This document shows, one piece after another, positions 5,177-6,277 of a stretch of DNA of 6,277 nucleotides. Below the pieces are notes generated by a model. The model worked only from the letters and a program-made list of their open reading frames with translations, searched no databases and was not told the DNA's origin. Positions within the stretch are counted from its first letter, which is position 1. The number at the start of each line of letters is the position of its first letter. The position numbers were made by a program, and so were the translations under genes. The DNA comes from Bacteriovoracaceae bacterium UBA2394. GTDB taxonomy: Bacteria > Bdellovibrionota > UBA2394. The DNA is taken from the NCBI GenBank assembly GCA_002343335.1, contig DDSI01000268.1, forward strand, positions 943 through 7,219, in the 5' to 3' direction.

Positions 5177-5182
5177 ATCATA
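5177..5182 (-). promoter_or_regulatory. Candidate -10 box of a leaderless glf transcript
   Basis: On the minus strand TATGAT (5182 to 5177) matches the -10 consensus at five of six positions and ends six bases before the glf ATG (5170), which would put the transcription start at or near the start codon. No ribosome-binding site precedes the ATG, which fits a leaderless mRNA. No good -35 is seen 17 bp upstream, so the call is weak. Confidence 0.3.
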
Positions 5183-5236
5183 ACCAAATCCGGCTGGGGA
5201 GGACGAGTTCCAATCCCCCCATAACTGTGTTAATTT

Positions 5237-5266
5237 AAAGGAGGTTTTGCGTTACCGGGCGGAGAG
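5237..5266 (+). promoter_or_regulatory. Two ribosome-site-like motifs before the 264-aa gene
   Basis: GGAGAG (5261-5266) lies six bases before the GTG at 5273 and supports that start. A stronger AAAGGAGG (5237-5244) lies 28 bases upstream of GTG but has no usable start codon at proper distance: the TTG at 5247 is too close and its frame stops quickly. It may be a standby ribosome site, a decoy, or a sign that the true start differs. Confidence 0.5.
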
Positions 5267-5272
5267 GTTCAC

Positions 5273-6067
5273 GTGCCGCCATTCCAGAGACAATCCTCTA
5301 AAAATGTTTTTTTCGGTGTGATGCTGGCGTTCATTTTGAGTGCAGGGACTCCGTATGCTTTTGCGCATAAGCCCGTTCCATGCATCACGACCGTGCAGTC
5401 GATTCCCGATTTTGTCATTCCGCCGCAACCTCCGGTGGGACCCATCGTGCAAAGTTACCTAGAATATGTAGTCCGAAAGGCAATGGGTGTGCGCGATCAT
5501 AAATCGACCTTCGAGCGAAATGCCGATCTTCTTTTGATGCTTCACATTGAACCTCTTTTAGAAGCGCAGCTCCCTAAGATGCGTGGCCTCAAGGGCTGGT
5601 TTTATCGCTTTGTCCAAATCAATCCCATTTTAGATCGCTACCAAGATGAGGCGGTCGTGTATGGATCGCTTATTAATTACTACACCAACGATGAAGTGCA
5701 GACATTTCGAAAAAATCTCACCGGCGATCGATTTGAACAATACTGGAGTTCTTACCTGGCAAGCCAGTTGCCCGGGGATATGTACTTTCAAGATCGCCTT
5801 TCAAACGCAGCCTTAAGAGAAATAGGCTCTGAGGAAATCGCACTCCTCTCTCGTATTCACCGAAAAATTTTCATTCAAATGCGACGAGATTTATTGGGAG
5901 CAATTCCGGAAGGTCAAGAGACTTGGGCCGATGAGCTCATCATGCGGCATGTGCGGGAAGGTGTTGCTCTTCGAATCGCGCGTGGCGGGATTTTAAGATT
6001 CAATTTGCCGAAGGATGCGCCCGAAGAGGCTCGCCTGCTACTCGAAGATCAGCCCTTGGAAAATTAA
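5273..6067 (+). CDS. Predicted exported protein (264 aa), unknown
   Basis: No family recognised. GTG start at 5273 is the first in-frame start after an upstream TAA (5231-5233) and has GGAGAG six bases before it. The signal peptide has an N-region with R6 and K10, a hydrophobic core at about 12-22 (VFFGVMLAFIL) and a likely cleavage after AFA (29-31). A Pro-rich stretch follows (IPDFVIPPQPPVGP, 44-57), then a mostly helical, Arg/Glu/Leu-rich body, with aromatic patches at 109-113 and 134-137 (NYYT region). The single mature Cys (C37) is not in a lipobox, so it is not an obvious lipoprotein; a periplasmic location is likely. It is divergent from glf across a 102-bp gap, and convergent with the nuclease gene, whose stop is 6 bp away. 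No terminator is seen between them. Confidence 0.85.
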   Translation: MPPFQRQSSKNVFFGVMLAFILSAGTPYAFAHKPVPCITTVQSIPDFVIPPQPPVGPIVQSYLEYVVRKAMGVRDHKSTFERNADLLLMLHIEPLLEAQLPKMRGLKGWFYRFVQINPILDRYQDEAVVYGSLINYYTNDEVQTFRKNLTGDRFEQYWSSYLASQLPGDMYFQDRLSNAALREIGSEEIALLSRIHRKIFIQMRRDLLGAIPEGQETWADELIMRHVREGVALRIARGGILRFNLPKDAPEEARLLLEDQPLEN

Positions 6068-6073
6068 CCTAGG

Positions 6074-6277
6074 CTAGAGTGCTTGGCGCTTCGTTGCCGG
6101 ACAAATTCTTTCATATTCGCACCACCGACAATGATGACCCGGATTGGCAGGATACTTTTGCATTTGAAGTTCAGAGGCAATGCGAGTGATTTCTGCCTTC
6201 GTCTCTTCCAGTTGCGCGGGCATTCTTTTTGTAGAAACCACATCGCCCTCGGAAAGATAGTGCAAACGAAGTTCTTC
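6074..6277 (-). CDS. C-terminus of PD-(D/E)XK nuclease family protein (partial)
   Basis: Only the last 67 residues are in the window; the frame stays open to the right edge (EELRLHYLSEGD...). The end carries HCRWCEYERICPA, giving C-x2-C-x5-C. These are three of the four cysteines that hold the Fe-S cluster in RecB-type nuclease domains (AddB, Cas4, and UvrD-like helicases with a C-terminal nuclease). The preceding pattern (LHYLSEG, then a helix LEETKAEITRIASEL, then YPANPG) is typical of the C-terminus of such helicase-nuclease proteins. The catalytic residues and the fourth Cys would lie beyond the edge, so helicase-nuclease and stand-alone nuclease cannot be told apart here. Confidence 0.8.
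   Translation of the reverse strand, partial: EELRLHYLSEGDVVSTKRMPAQLEETKAEITRIASELQMQKYPANPGHHCRWCEYERICPATKRQAL

Overview
The window looks like chromosomal DNA from a Gram-negative, diderm bacterium. It encodes a UDP-galactofuranose pathway for surface glycan and three proteins with Sec-type signal peptides, and base composition is fairly even. The general style recalls Bdellovibrio-like bacteria, but this is an impression, not something a marker gene proves.

Left part (1-2586): an accessory region built around one tRNA-Leu(CAG) gene (205-288). Pieces of this tRNA recur on both sides. Its promoter-proximal DNA plus first 17 nt are duplicated at 1-58. A 14-nt piece of its D-arm lies inverted at 141-154. 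Its 3' half is repeated at 2280-2336 with one mismatch, at the universally conserved T-loop A58. The tRNA and its 3' copy bracket a 2,046-bp segment whose only gene encodes an unrecognised 505-aa predicted secreted protein (692-2209). This is the geometry of a small tRNA-targeted island, although no integrase is present. A family of short elements is scattered through the region: an 8-bp hairpin directly followed by TACCGAGCA, the tRNA acceptor 3' strand. Four copies fit fully (429-457, 2385-2412, 2464-2499, 2550-2577) and 59-83 is a related hairpin. The stem sequences differ between most copies yet stay paired. Three copies form a tandem array with 78/87/78-bp spacing, starting exactly from the tRNA 3' fragment.

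Middle part (2587-5170, minus strand): a tight three-gene operon, glf - galE - small secreted protein, with 4-bp ATGA overlaps at both junctions. GalE interconverts UDP-glucose and UDP-galactose. Glf converts UDP-galactopyranose to UDP-galactofuranose, the donor for Galf-containing surface polysaccharide. The third product (142 aa, exported) has no recognised family, but its coupling to galE suggests envelope-related work.

Right part (5273-6277): a divergently oriented gene for an unrecognised 264-aa exported protein, then, convergent with it, the 3' end of a gene whose product ends in the iron-sulfur cysteine pattern of RecB/AddB/Cas4-like PD-(D/E)XK nucleases.

The most unusual content is the tRNA-Leu-derived hairpin elements and array together with the tRNA-bounded single-gene segment. 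The glf-galE part is ordinary apart from its small third gene.
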